Of a stretch of DNA of 64,000 bases, positions 25,548-34,799 are shown one piece after another. Made by a program: the position numbers and the translations under genes. Positions within the stretch are counted from its first letter, which is position 1. Every line of letters begins with the position of its first letter. Under the pieces are notes generated by a model, which did no database searches, was not told where the DNA came from, and was given only the letters and a program-made list of their open reading frames with translations. Source of the DNA: Amycolatopsis echigonensis (GTDB lineage Bacteria; Actinomycetota; Actinomycetes; Mycobacteriales; Pseudonocardiaceae); the NCBI RefSeq assembly GCF_014174495.1, contig NZ_JACJHR010000019.1, positions 62,001-126,000 of the forward strand, read 5' to 3'.

Positions 25548-26285
25548 ATGACCCCGCATCCCGATCCCGAGAACCGGGCCGGTCTGGCCGCCGGCTGGGC
25601 CGCCCATCGGCACCGCGACGTCTCGGGCGGGTGGCTTCGCCCGACCGTGTTCGGCGCGGTCGACGGACTGGTCACCAACGCCGCCTTGATCGCGGGCGTC
25701 GGCGGCGGTGGCGTGGCTCCGCACACGATCGTGCTCACCGGGCTGGCCGGGCTCGTCGCCGGCGCGTTTTCCATGGGGGCCGGCGAGTACGTGTCGGTGA
25801 CGAACCAGAACGAGCTGGTGCACGCGGAGGTCGCGCTCGAGGCGGAGATGCACGCGCGCTATCCGCAGCAGGAGCACGAGGAACTCGTCGACCGGTTCGT
25901 CTCCTACGGCGCCGACACCGACACGGCGCGGCGGATGGCCGAGGCCATCGCCCGCGATCCGGACCAGGCGCTGCGGCTGCACACCCGCGAAGAACTCGGC
26001 GTCGACCCGCAGGACCTGCCTTCCGCGCTGCTCGCCGGCGGCGCGTCGTTCGTCGCGTTCTCCCTCGGCGCGCTTCTCCCGCTGCTGCCGTACCTGTTCG
26101 GCGCCAGCACCCTGGTCGCCTCGCTCGTGCTCACCGCGATCGCGCTGCTCGCCGGAGGGATGACGGTCGGCAAGCTCACCGGACGTCCGCTGCTGCACTC
26201 CGGACTGCGCCAGCTGGTCCTCGGCGCGCTCGCCGTCGCCGTCACCTACGGCATCGGCCAGCTCATCGGAGCGCCGGTCGCCTGA
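25548..26285 (+). CDS. VIT family Fe2+/Mn2+ transporter
   Basis: A 245-residue CCC1/VIT1-type protein. The first helix has RPTVFGAVDGLVTNAALIAG, the metal-path sequence of the family, followed by GLAGLVAGAFSMGAGEYVSV. The cytosolic loop (about 90-150) is rich in Glu (HAEVALEAEMHARY and QQEHEELVDRF), matching the metal-binding helices of VIT1. Three further helices close the C-terminus. It should export or sequester ferrous iron or manganese. The ATG at 25548 has no clear Shine-Dalgarno sequence and may be leaderless. It is a single gene between two terminators. Confidence 0.9.
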   Translation: MTPHPDPENRAGLAAGWAAHRHRDVSGGWLRPTVFGAVDGLVTNAALIAGVGGGGVAPHTIVLTGLAGLVAGAFSMGAGEYVSVTNQNELVHAEVALEAEMHARYPQQEHEELVDRFVSYGADTDTARRMAEAIARDPDQALRLHTREELGVDPQDLPSALLAGGASFVAFSLGALLPLLPYLFGASTLVASLVLTAIALLAGGMTVGKLTGRPLLHSGLRQLVLGALAVAVTYGIGQLIGAPVA

Positions 26286-26293
26286 CCGCGGCT

Positions 26294-26320
26294 CCGGCAC
26301 CGGCATCGAACCGGTGCCGG
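26294..26320. terminator. Terminator after VIT gene
   Basis: Stem CCGGCACCGG / CCGGTGCCGG with a CATCGAA loop, 9 bp after the VIT stop. Confidence 0.8.
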
Positions 26321-26329
26321 GGATCTCCG

Positions 26330-26342
26330 GTCCACAGTGGAC
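26330..26342. repeat. Copy of iterated palindrome TCCACWGTGGA
   Basis: GTCCACAGTGGAC in the convergent spacer is one of eight exact copies of the 11-mer TCCACWGTGGA in the window. The others are at 7004-7014, 7151-7161, 10470-10480, 27363-27373, 40254-40264, 50339-50349 and 61263-61273. One-mismatch variants lie at 22108, 32260, 39413, 40054, 43979 and 51742. Copies sit in genes of unrelated function, in different frames and on both strands. Confidence 0.8.
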
Positions 26343-26396
26343 TCGGGGGACGCGGACTCTCTGCGATTGCGGAGAAGGCTCGGCAGAACCAAGTCA

Positions 26397-26434
26397 CGCC
26401 CGCGCGAGCCGGTGCCGGCCGGCTCGCGCGGGCG
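26397..26434. terminator. Terminator after phospholipase C gene (minus strand)
   Basis: A perfect 16-bp stem CGCCCGCGCGAGCCGG / CCGGCTCGCGCGGGCG with a TGCCGG loop lies 7 bp beyond the 3' end of the - strand phospholipase gene. Confidence 0.88.
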
Positions 26435-26440
26435 AACGCG

Positions 26441-28474
26441 TCAGCGCTGGTTGATCGCCGGGTCGCTGGCGCTCGGCTTGCCGGTTTCCACGTGGCCCGC
26501 CAGCGTCCGGCGGAACGCCTTGTCGCGGTCCGAGGTGATCACCAGGTCGTACCAGCCGTAGCTCGCCGACGGGTCCACGACGTGTTCCGCACGTCCGCCG
26601 GGGGCGAGCCGGTAGGTGGCGGTCCGCTGGTGTCCGTACTGGTCGGCGACGGTGAGCGTGACCGCGACGGCACCGTTGTTCACCAAGGCGAGGACGAGAC
26701 GGCCGTCGGCTTCGCGGGTGCTGACCTCCGGGCCGGGCACCGCGGCGCCCGCGAATTGCCGGACGAATCCGTTGGGTCCGTGCACGGTGAAGTCGTAAGC
26801 GCCGAGCACCGGCCAGGTCCCGGTGAGCGTCTTGCCCGCTTCCACCGTGTAGGACCACGGGCCGCCCGGGGTGCGCGGCGAGGTGACGAGGAACCCGGCG
26901 CCGGCTTGGCCGCGGCTGGCGAATTCGACGGTGAGCTTGCCGTCGCGCACGGCTCCGTCGGCCGTCAGCCGGTAGGGCAGCGCGCGGGCCGGACGGAGCC
27001 CCGGCTCCTGCTTGGGCAGCGACGGGTGCGCCGGCGGGGTGGGCACGTAATCGGGGTGGCGGTTGTGGTCGGGCGGGACGTAGCCGCTGGTGCTGGGCAG
27101 CGCGGGCACGCCCGAGTCGGCCCGGCCGAAGTCGAATGCCGAGGTGAGGTCCCCGCACACCGCCCGGCGCCACGGCGAGATGTTCGGCTCGCGGACGCCG
27201 AAGCGGGCTTCGAGGAACTGCAGGATCGACGTGTGGTCGAAGGTCTGCGAGCAGACGTAGCCGCCGGTGCTCCACGGCGACACCACGATCATCGGGACCC
27301 GCTGCCCGAGCCCGTACGGGCCGGGGACGCCGTCCTTGCCGCGGTACATCTCGGCGCTGACGTCCACAGTGGACGCGCCCTGGGCCGGGGTCGAGGCCGG
27401 GAACGGCGGGACCACGTGGTCGAAGAAGCCGTCGTTCTCGTCGTAGGTGATCAGCAGCGCGGTCTTGCTCCAGACCGCCGGGTTCGCGGTCAGCGCGTCC
27501 AGCACCTGCGAGAGGTACCAGGCCCCGTAGTTGACCGGCCAGTTCGGGTGCTCGGTGAACGCCTCCGGCGCGACGATCCAGGACACCTGCGGCAGCCGGT
27601 TCGCGGCGACGTCGGCCTTGAGCGCGTCGAAGTAGCCGCCGGACTTGGCGACGTTCGTTCCCGTGCGGGCCTTCTCGTACAGCGGGCTGCCGGGCGCCGC
27701 GGTGCGGTAGTTGTCGAAGTACAGCAGGGAGTTGTCGCCGTAGTTGCCGATGTAGGCGTCCTGGACCCATCCCCACGAACCAGCGGCGTCCAGCCCGGTT
27801 CCGATGTCCTGGTAGATCTTCCACGAGACGCCGGCCGCCTCCAGCCGCTCGGGGTAGGTGCGCCACGAATACCCGGCTTCGGCGTTGGTGATCACCGGGC
27901 CGCTGCCGGCGCCGTCGTTGCCGGTGTACCCGGTCCACATGTAGTAGCGGTTCGGGTCGGTCGGGCCCATCAGCGAGCAGTGGTAGGCGTCGCAGAGGGT
28001 GAACGCGTCGGCCAGCGCGTAGTGGAACGGGATGTCGCCGCGCTCGAGATAGGCCATCGTGGTCGCCGACTTGGCCGGGACCCACTTGTCGTAGGCGCCG
28101 TTGTCCCACGCCAGGTGGCCGCTGTTCCAGTCGTGCGGGAGGTCCTGCAGGAACTGCAGCCCGAGGTTCTTGGCGTCCGGGTGGAACGGCAGCACGTCCT
28201 TGGTCCCGTCGGACTGGTACCAGACCGGTTTGCCGCTGGGCTGGGTCACCGGGCGCGGATCGCCGAATCCGCGCACGCCGCGCAGCGTGCCGAAGTAGTG
28301 GTCGAACGACCGGTTCTCCTGCATCAGCACGACGACGTGCTCGATGTCCCGGAGGGTGCCAGTGCGGCGCGCGGCCGGGATCGCGGCCGCCCTGGCGATG
28401 CTGGAGGACATCGCGGTGAAGGCGGCGGTGCCGCCGGCCAGCTGGAGAAAACGTCGGCGGTCCATGCCTGTCAT
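26441..28474 (-). CDS. Tat-exported phospholipase C, phosphocholine-type
   Basis: A 677-residue bacterial non-zinc phospholipase C (alkaline-phosphatase superfamily). The Tat signal is MDRRRFLQLAGGTAAF. Metal/active-site stretches are HVVVLMQENRSFDHYFGTLR near the N-terminus, SLMGPTDPNRYYMWTG, LLITYDENDGFFDHVVPP, VPMIVVSPWSTGGYV and FDHTSILQFLEARFG. Two C-terminal DUF756-type beta domains (about 490-660), seen in full-length PlcC/PlcN proteins, complete it. It hydrolyses phosphatidylcholine or sphingomyelin outside the cell, giving phosphate and choline. The following - strand gene upstream is a relative. The choline-oxidising module at 38-41 kb would be a use for released choline, which is inference. 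Confidence 0.92.
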   Translation of the reverse strand: MTGMDRRRFLQLAGGTAAFTAMSSSIARAAAIPAARRTGTLRDIEHVVVLMQENRSFDHYFGTLRGVRGFGDPRPVTQPSGKPVWYQSDGTKDVLPFHPDAKNLGLQFLQDLPHDWNSGHLAWDNGAYDKWVPAKSATTMAYLERGDIPFHYALADAFTLCDAYHCSLMGPTDPNRYYMWTGYTGNDGAGSGPVITNAEAGYSWRTYPERLEAAGVSWKIYQDIGTGLDAAGSWGWVQDAYIGNYGDNSLLYFDNYRTAAPGSPLYEKARTGTNVAKSGGYFDALKADVAANRLPQVSWIVAPEAFTEHPNWPVNYGAWYLSQVLDALTANPAVWSKTALLITYDENDGFFDHVVPPFPASTPAQGASTVDVSAEMYRGKDGVPGPYGLGQRVPMIVVSPWSTGGYVCSQTFDHTSILQFLEARFGVREPNISPWRRAVCGDLTSAFDFGRADSGVPALPSTSGYVPPDHNRHPDYVPTPPAHPSLPKQEPGLRPARALPYRLTADGAVRDGKLTVEFASRGQAGAGFLVTSPRTPGGPWSYTVEAGKTLTGTWPVLGAYDFTVHGPNGFVRQFAGAAVPGPEVSTREADGRLVLALVNNGAVAVTLTVADQYGHQRTATYRLAPGGRAEHVVDPSASYGWYDLVITSDRDKAFRRTLAGHVETGKPSASDPAINQR

Positions 28475-28523
28475 CGGGTGCCTCCTGGTTTTGTCGTTCC
28501 CGGCTTCGGATGCGGTGGCCGGG

Positions 28524-30116
28524 TCAGTCGTCGATGCGCTGGCCGGTCTTCGGGTCGAGGAACAGCCGGCCCGCCGACGGGGCCTTGAAATTGAACAGCC
28601 CGTCGAGGCTGCCCGCTCGCGCGTCGAAGGACGAGTCGCCGATCCGGCCGAGGCTCCAGTTGTCCTCGACGAACTTCAGCACCGACGTCTGGTCGGTCAC
28701 CGCGTGGTCGACGTGGTTGCGGTTGGCCCAGGGGGAGATGACCAGCAGCGGCAGCCGCGGCCCGTAGCCGCAGCGGCCCTCGTAGCCGCCCATGACCTTG
28801 GCCGGGTCGTGCCCGCACTGGCCGGCGCCGGTGAGGGTGTCCTCCGCGCTCTGCGACTGGTTCACCAGGGGTCCGGCCTGGTGGTCGTACCAGCCATCGG
28901 AGTCGTCGTAGGCGAGGACGACGGCGGTGTCGCGCCATTCGGGCAGCTTCTGCAGCCGGTTGATCGTGTCGGCGACGAACTGCTGCTCGTCGATCGGGTC
29001 CGAGTAGCCGGCGTGGCCGTCCTGGTATCCGGCGGCCTTGAGGAAGCTCACCGCGGGCAGGTGGCCGCTGTTCGCGCCCGCCCAGAAGTCGGTCAGGTCG
29101 TACTGGTGGTTGGCCTGGTCGGTCCGGCCGATCATCGCGGGCGAGCTCGGCGGCAGGTGGTGCGGGTTCGCGGTGGACGGGTAGTACTGGAACGGCTCGT
29201 GGTGCGGGATGTAGTCGCCCTTCCAGCCCTTCTGGCCGGTGTTGCCCAGCGCCGCGCCGACCGGGTGGCCGCCCAGCATCGAGCCGTCCGGCTGCGTGAC
29301 CGTGCACACCGCGGTGCCGTCGGCCTTGCGCTGCGCCGGCTTGAAGCCGCCTTCGAACCAGCCCCAGGTGACGTTCTTCTCGTTCAGCAGATCGCCGACG
29401 TTGCGGCCGGAGAGGCGGACCTGGTCGCGCGAACTGCAGTCGTCGCCGAGCGGCTGCGGGTCGCCGACGATCGTGTTCGCGATGGTCTCGCCCTCGGGGA
29501 AGGGCTTGCCGCCCGGCATCCGCTGCGCCGTCACGCCGTGCGTCTGGCCCGAGACCAGGTTGACCGCGCCCGGCGTGGACGGGCCGAACGTGGTGCCGTA
29601 GGAGTTGTCGCTCATCGCGAAGTGCTGCGCGTAGTTCCACATCGCGGTGACGGTGTTGCCGTCGTAGTAGTCCATCACCTGGCGCTTCTCGCAGCCCGGG
29701 TCGCCGTTGCCGACGGTTTCGATGAACTTGTCCATCTTGTAGTTGTCGTACGCGGCCTGCTCGTCCTTGTACTCGTGGTCCTGGTCGCAGGTCAGCGCCT
29801 GCGCCGGGCCGAGCCGGCGCGGGTTGGACGAATTCGGGTTGCGGGTCAGCAGCTGCGGCGTCAACCCGTTGACCTTGGGCGTTTTCGGATTCGCCTGGAA
29901 ACGCTGCCCGTCGGTGTTCGCTGCGTTGGGATAAGTGCCGAAGTAATGGTCGAACGACACATTCTCCTGGTAGATCACGACCACGTGCTTGATCGGCGTC
30001 GCGGTGCCTGATGGCGTCGCGGAGCCGGCCGTCCCGGGGGCCATTGCCGCCGCGACAGTCAGCGCCGCCGTCGCCGCGACACCGCCCGCCACCCGGGTGA
30101 TCTTGGACATTTCCAC
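28524..30116 (-). CDS. Secreted phosphoesterase (AcpA/phospholipase C family)
   Basis: About 530 residues with a Sec signal (VAGGVAATAALTVAAAMA). The same superfamily as the neighbouring phospholipase, with IKHVVVIYQENVSFDHYFGT, FGPSTPGAVNLVSGQTHG, VVLAYDDSDGWYDHQ, LPLLVISPWANRNHVDH and TDQTSVLKFVEDNW. It lacks the C-terminal beta domains and so resembles the shorter AcpA-like acid phosphatase / phospholipase C subgroup. I chose GTG 30116 because GAGGAG is 8 bp upstream; ATG 30110 is the alternative. It ends 50 bp before the second phospholipase gene, so both may be one operon for organic-phosphate scavenging. Confidence 0.9.
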   Translation of the reverse strand: MEMSKITRVAGGVAATAALTVAAAMAPGTAGSATPSGTATPIKHVVVIYQENVSFDHYFGTYPNAANTDGQRFQANPKTPKVNGLTPQLLTRNPNSSNPRRLGPAQALTCDQDHEYKDEQAAYDNYKMDKFIETVGNGDPGCEKRQVMDYYDGNTVTAMWNYAQHFAMSDNSYGTTFGPSTPGAVNLVSGQTHGVTAQRMPGGKPFPEGETIANTIVGDPQPLGDDCSSRDQVRLSGRNVGDLLNEKNVTWGWFEGGFKPAQRKADGTAVCTVTQPDGSMLGGHPVGAALGNTGQKGWKGDYIPHHEPFQYYPSTANPHHLPPSSPAMIGRTDQANHQYDLTDFWAGANSGHLPAVSFLKAAGYQDGHAGYSDPIDEQQFVADTINRLQKLPEWRDTAVVLAYDDSDGWYDHQAGPLVNQSQSAEDTLTGAGQCGHDPAKVMGGYEGRCGYGPRLPLLVISPWANRNHVDHAVTDQTSVLKFVEDNWSLGRIGDSSFDARAGSLDGLFNFKAPSAGRLFLDPKTGQRIDD

Positions 30117-30352
30117 GGTGCTTACTCCTCGCGTCCGACCGGGCACTACCAGCTGTTTTGCCGTACCTGTCAACCGATGTCTACGGCGCGAAACCCTCAC
30201 TGCCGCACATGAACGCCAGATGTCCGGAGCGCAACCGGCACGGCGCACGGCTCGCCAATTCTGGGTGTCGCGCTGGTGCGGGAAAGGGATTCGATGCGGA
30301 GGAATGAGACATTTTCCCCGGGTGCGTTCGGGCGTTTCGCGGCGGCGCGGGA

Positions 30353-33300
30353 TCAGCGGGCACGGACCTGCCTCGCCTCCTGCCGCGGGTCGGACACGAG
30401 CCGAGGCTGCCGCTGGATTCCGCGCGCCGGGATTCCCTGCCAAGCCGTCTCCGCGGGGAGGTGCTCGCCTTTCATGACGAGCGACATGGCCTCGACGGTG
30501 GCGCCGTCGCCGACGGCGCTGTCGTAAAGGACGACCGAGCGCGCGCCGATGCTCGCGCCGGTCCGCACGTCGATGGCGGACATTTTCATCACCCGGTCCT
30601 CGAAGAGATGCGTCTGCAGCGAGGTGGCGGCGCCGACGCAGGTGTCGTCGCCGAGCCGGACGAGGTCGAATTCGGTCAGGAACGTGGTCGAAATCCAGCA
30701 GCGTTTCCCGATTTTGGCCCCGAAGAGGCGCAGTGCCGGTCCCAGCAGCGGGGTTCCGCTCAGCGCGCCGAGCAGCGCGGGCACGGCGGCGGTCTCGTAC
30801 AGCGCGGTGACGAATTCGGTGCGCCGCACGAACCGGCTCCACAGGGGTTCGACGCGCGGCCGGTAACGCCCGACGACGACCCACTTGACCGCGGCCACCG
30901 CGAGCACCACCGCGAGCCCGCCGAGCAGCGCGGACAGCGGAGTCGCCAGGACGGTCGCGAGCGGACCGGCGTTCTGGGCCGTCCACAGCTGCAGGAGCAG
31001 GACGAGATAGCCGCCGGCGGCCAGCATGCTGCCGGGCACGACGATGCGGAAGAACTCGATCACGAACCGCTCGAACACGCGAAGCCTGCTCGGGCGGAAG
31101 GTGAGTTCGTCGGAGTATTCGCCGCTGTCCTGGCGGCGGGGCAGGCGGATCGGCGGGGTGCCGAGCCAGGAGGTGCCGTTCGGGATGCCGTCGTTCGGCG
31201 CGCTGGTGTGCACGCCGATCAGGCAGCCGTCGCCGACAGTGGTGCCGGACCGGAGGAACGCGGCGTTGCCGATGAAGGAACGACGTCCGACGGTGGTGGG
31301 GCCGAGCGCAACCTGTCCGTGGCAGTAGGTGGCGCCGCCGACGGCGGCCATGTCGGCGACGAAGCTTTCCGCGCCGAGGGTCAGCAGGCCCGGGTCGAGG
31401 TGGGACGCGGTGGAGACCTCGGACCGCGGCCCGATGCGGGCGCCGAGGCTCCGCAGCCAGCCCGGGGTGTACAGCGTCGAGTAGAGCGAGTTCGTCGCGG
31501 CCAGGCTCGCCTGCAGGAGTTTGTCCGCGATCCACTTGCGCAAGCCGAACGGCGAGGCCACCGGGTGGATGCCGCGCGGGGTGACCGGCAGGACCAGCCG
31601 CTTGCCGAGGAACACCACCAGGCAGGTGGTGGCAACGGAAACCGGCCCGGCGGCGAGGCACGCGAGCCAGCCGCCGGCGGCGCCGTAGGTCAGGTACATC
31701 CAGCTGCCGAGCGCGATGGACGGGGCGAGGAAGATCAGCGGCAGCAATTCGACGAACAGCCACGCCGCGAGATAGCCGGCCCGCATCGGACGAGAGTGGT
31801 CGCGGCTCGGCCGTGCGCGCAGCGCGGCGATGAGCGGGTCGACGTGCGCGCACTGCCGCGACGGGGAACCGGACCAGTACTGCCCGGCCGGGATCCGCTG
31901 TCCGGCGGCCGCCGCCGACATTTCCGCGAGCCCCGCCCCGGCGCCGAGCTCCGCGCCGGGTTCGACGACCGCGTTCGCGCCGACGAAGGACTGCGCGCCC
32001 AGCGCGACCGGCGCGATGTGCACCCGGTTGTGCTTGACGTGAAAGGCTTGCACGCGTGCGCCGTACCCGACGCTGACGTCGTCGCCGATGGTCAGCAGCG
32101 ACGGCAGCGACAGGTTCGCGCTCGCGAGCTGGCAGCGGCGCCCCACCCGGGCCCCGAGCAGGCGCAAGTACCACGGCAGCAACGGCGATCCGCTCATCGT
32201 GCCCAGCGGGGCGAGTGCGAGCAGGCCTTGCGTGAGCCACACCCGGAAGTACGCGGCGCTCCACAATGGATACTCGCCGGGCGCCACCCGGCGGGACAGG
32301 AGGCGTACTCCGACGACGGGGAGCAGGAACCGCGCGACGACGTACGCCACCGGCGCGACCGCGACCAATGCCCATACCGAGCCCAAAGAGAGCACTCCGG
32401 CGGACTGGCCGAGGATCACCGCGACCGGCGCGCCGAGAAGAAGGAGGAACACCGAGATCGCACCGAGTTGCGCCGTGCCCCAGCCGAACAAGCGTCCCGT
32501 GCTGGTGCTCCGCGGCCGGGACTGGCTCGGGCGCCGGTGCGCGGGCGCCCGTTCCGCCAGAGTGGCGGCCAGGGCACGGATGGTGGGGTGGGCGTAGACG
32601 TCGGCGACGGACACCTCGGGCGCCACGCCGCGTTCCCGCAGGATCGAGACGGCACGGGCGGCCAGCAGCGAATGCCCGCCGAGATCGAAGAAATCGGCGG
32701 TCACCGACACCTCGGCCGCGGGCGTGCCGAACAATTCGGCCCAGACCGCGACGAGGGCGCGTTCCGCCGGGGTCGCCGGGGCCACCGCGGCGGTGGCGCC
32801 GGAGCGGAACCGGGCGCCGGACGGGCGGGGGAGCCGGCCGCGGTCGACCTTGCCGCTGGGCATCATCGGGAGTTCGTCGAGCGTTTCCACGTAACCGGGG
32901 ATCATCGCCGCGGTCAGCCGCTGCCGCAGGACTCCGTGCAGCCGCCCGATGACGGCCTGGCGGTCGCGCGCACCGCGGGTGAACGTCAGGTACGCCACCA
33001 GGTCTTCGGTGGGGGCGTCCGGGTGCGGCGCGACGGCCGCGCCGGCTACCTGCGGGTCTTCGAGCAGGATGCTCTCGATTTCCTGCAGGTCGATCCGGTG
33101 GCCGCGGATCTTGACCTCGCTGTCGGCCCGCCCGAGGTATTCGATCTCGCCGCCGGGGAGCACCCGGCCGAGGTCCCCGGTGCGGTAGAGCCGTCCGCCG
33201 CCGGTGATCCGCGGGTCGTCGAGGAAACGCTCGGCGGTCAGTTCCGGCCGGTTCAGATAGCCGAGCGCGACGCCGGGCCCGCCGATGCAGATCTCGCCGA

Positions 33301-34366
33301 CGGCTCCGTCCGCGACCGGCTCCAGCCGTTCGTTCAGCAGGACGATCCGGTAGGTCGGCAGGGCGCGGCCGATCGTCACCGGCCGCCCGGGCAACAGCTG
33401 GCACCAGGTCGCGGTCACGGTGGCTTCGGTCGGGCCGTAGGTGTTGAGCATCCGCCGACCCGGCCGGCTCCAGCGCTGGACCAGTTCGGCCGGGCACGCC
33501 TCGCCGCCGACCAGAAGGGTGCGGATGCCGGGAAGATCGCAGTCGATGGTCGCGAGCACCGTCGGCACGCAGTACAGGATGGTGACGCGCTGGTCCCGCA
33601 GGAAGCGGGCCAGGCCGGAGCCGATGCGGTCGGCCCCGGTCGGCCCGGCGACGAGCGTCGCCCCCGCCGCCCAGGTGGGCCAGACCTCCTCGACCGAAAA
33701 GTCGAAGGCGATGGTCATGCCCTGGTAAACCCGGTCGGTGCGCCGGACGCCGTAGATGCCCGCGACCACTTCGATGAAGTTGCAGATGCTCGCGTGGCCG
33801 ACCGCGACGCCCTTGGGCCGCCCGGTGGAGCCGGACGTGTAGATGACGTAGCACGGTTCGGCCCCGGGCGGCGGCAGGCGCGGCCGGGCCGGGCTCGCGT
33901 GGCCCATTTCGGCGGCCAGTTGCTCGGGGCGCAGCATCGGGCAGCGGACGCCGGCGGTGGCGGCCTCCAGCCCGGCGCTGACGACGAGCAGGTCCAGCGC
34001 CGCGTCTTCGGCGACGTAGCGGACCCGGTCGGCGGGCGCGGCCGGATCGATCGGGACGAACGTCGCGCCGGTTTTCAGCACCGCGAGCAGCGTCAGGTAC
34101 ATCGGCACCGAGCGCGGCACCAGGATGCCCACTCGCTGGCCCGGCCGGACTCCCCGGCGCAGCAGGACGTGGGCCATGCGGTTGGCGCGCTCGTCGAGCT
34201 GGCGGTAGGTGAGCCGGTCTGGGCCGCATTCCAGTGCGACGGAGTCCGGGGTTTCGTCACAGGCGCGTTCGAAGAATTCGTGCAGCCGCACCGGCTGCCT
34301 CGCCCGGAGCGGCACCGTGCCGAGGCGCGCGGTGTCCTCGACGGAAATCGACAAATCCTCGCTCAA
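30353..34366 (-). CDS. Pls/PosA-type membrane NRPS, candidate epsilon-poly-amino-acid synthetase
   Basis: A 1,337-residue protein with the unusual layout of epsilon-poly-L-lysine synthetase (Pls). The adenylation domain covers about 1-510 (CYVIYTSGSTGRPKG, NTYGPTEATVTATW, YRTGDLGR, PSGKVDR). The carrier domain contains FFDLGGHSLLAARA with the phosphopantetheine Ser at about 566. Six membrane helices follow, interleaved with three soluble hexapeptide-repeat-like units (about 700-850, 930-1080 and 1180-1300), as in Pls, where these catalyse chain growth. There is no condensation or thioesterase domain. Motif alignment with GrsA suggests a specificity code D-F-E-Y-L-G-T-V-T-K; the acidic third residue favours a basic amino acid. 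The start is TTG 34366, overlapping a small upstream reading frame. The product is inferred, not shown. Confidence 0.88.
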   Translation of the reverse strand: MSEDLSISVEDTARLGTVPLRARQPVRLHEFFERACDETPDSVALECGPDRLTYRQLDERANRMAHVLLRRGVRPGQRVGILVPRSVPMYLTLLAVLKTGATFVPIDPAAPADRVRYVAEDAALDLLVVSAGLEAATAGVRCPMLRPEQLAAEMGHASPARPRLPPPGAEPCYVIYTSGSTGRPKGVAVGHASICNFIEVVAGIYGVRRTDRVYQGMTIAFDFSVEEVWPTWAAGATLVAGPTGADRIGSGLARFLRDQRVTILYCVPTVLATIDCDLPGIRTLLVGGEACPAELVQRWSRPGRRMLNTYGPTEATVTATWCQLLPGRPVTIGRALPTYRIVLLNERLEPVADGAVGEICIGGPGVALGYLNRPELTAERFLDDPRITGGGRLYRTGDLGRVLPGGEIEYLGRADSEVKIRGHRIDLQEIESILLEDPQVAGAAVAPHPDAPTEDLVAYLTFTRGARDRQAVIGRLHGVLRQRLTAAMIPGYVETLDELPMMPSGKVDRGRLPRPSGARFRSGATAAVAPATPAERALVAVWAELFGTPAAEVSVTADFFDLGGHSLLAARAVSILRERGVAPEVSVADVYAHPTIRALAATLAERAPAHRRPSQSRPRSTSTGRLFGWGTAQLGAISVFLLLLGAPVAVILGQSAGVLSLGSVWALVAVAPVAYVVARFLLPVVGVRLLSRRVAPGEYPLWSAAYFRVWLTQGLLALAPLGTMSGSPLLPWYLRLLGARVGRRCQLASANLSLPSLLTIGDDVSVGYGARVQAFHVKHNRVHIAPVALGAQSFVGANAVVEPGAELGAGAGLAEMSAAAAGQRIPAGQYWSGSPSRQCAHVDPLIAALRARPSRDHSRPMRAGYLAAWLFVELLPLIFLAPSIALGSWMYLTYGAAGGWLACLAAGPVSVATTCLVVFLGKRLVLPVTPRGIHPVASPFGLRKWIADKLLQASLAATNSLYSTLYTPGWLRSLGARIGPRSEVSTASHLDPGLLTLGAESFVADMAAVGGATYCHGQVALGPTTVGRRSFIGNAAFLRSGTTVGDGCLIGVHTSAPNDGIPNGTSWLGTPPIRLPRRQDSGEYSDELTFRPSRLRVFERFVIEFFRIVVPGSMLAAGGYLVLLLQLWTAQNAGPLATVLATPLSALLGGLAVVLAVAAVKWVVVGRYRPRVEPLWSRFVRRTEFVTALYETAAVPALLGALSGTPLLGPALRLFGAKIGKRCWISTTFLTEFDLVRLGDDTCVGAATSLQTHLFEDRVMKMSAIDVRTGASIGARSVVLYDSAVGDGATVEAMSLVMKGEHLPAETAWQGIPARGIQRQPRLVSDPRQEARQVRAR

Positions 34367-34575
34367 CTGGCTATCCGTTCTGCGATAGGGGAATTCGCGG
34401 ACGGGCGCGGCATTGCGCCTGGGGCCGGATCTTCGATCCGCACCGCGGTGCCGTCATCGATGCGCACCGCAGGCGAGTTGTCCGCCGAGGCGCATTCCGG
34501 CACATTTTCTGTCCTGGCCCGCGGCAGTCCCGAATCGAATTCCGGTACTGCCGCATGTGCCGACCGCGCGCGCAT
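34363..34575 (-). CDS. Small ORF translationally coupled to Pls-type gene
   Basis: A possible 70-residue protein (ATG 34575, GGCGAGG upstream) whose TGA overlaps the TTG start of the synthetase (TTGA). It has no recognised domain; the sequence is Ala/Pro-rich with several acidic residues (MRARSAHAAVPEFDSG and PAVRIDDGTAVRIEDPAP). The synthetase itself lacks a clear ribosome-binding site, so coupling from this frame would explain its translation. It may be only a leader frame. Coding potential is weak. Confidence 0.35.
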   Translation of the reverse strand: MRARSAHAAVPEFDSGLPRARTENVPECASADNSPAVRIDDGTAVRIEDPAPGAMPRPSANSPIAERIAS

Positions 34576-34715
34576 ATCCTCGCCTTTCCGGCGATTTCGC
34601 CGGGCAGTTCGGACATTTCTCCGCGGCCGGTGGAACGTGCGTCCGTCTCGGGTCCGGAACCGCGCGGAAGACCGGGCGGCGCCGCCGGCGAGCGCGCCGA
34701 GGCCCGTCAAGGCGA

Positions 34716-34799
34716 TCAGGCCCCGGCGGCCGGGCACGGCACTGCCGGCGAACGGACTGGACCGCTTCCCGCGGCGTGCTTCACCGCATGCGGGGTCAT
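34716..34799 (-). CDS. Short leader ORF or broken gene before Pls-type gene
   Basis: A 27-codon frame (begins MTPHAVKHAAG) with an excellent ribosome-binding site, AGGAGAAGG, 6 bp upstream of its ATG. Shifting frame near 34740 would join it to a hydrophobic, Tat-like stretch (PGRRGLIALTGLGALAGGAA). It may therefore be the start of a decayed exported protein rather than a true leader peptide. Confidence 0.3.
   Translation of the reverse strand: MTPHAVKHAAGSGPVRSPAVPCPAAGA

Noticed and set aside
30117..30352. Possible small RNA or riboswitch between the phosphoesterase and the Pls-type gene
   Set aside because: I could not find a convincing conserved fold or strong hairpin; plain promoter spacer is sufficient.
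28524..34229. Single - strand frame of 1,901 codons
   Set aside because: Only the part below 30116 codes for the phosphoesterase; the rest is an out-of-frame shadow of the Pls-type gene, rich in Arg and Pro.
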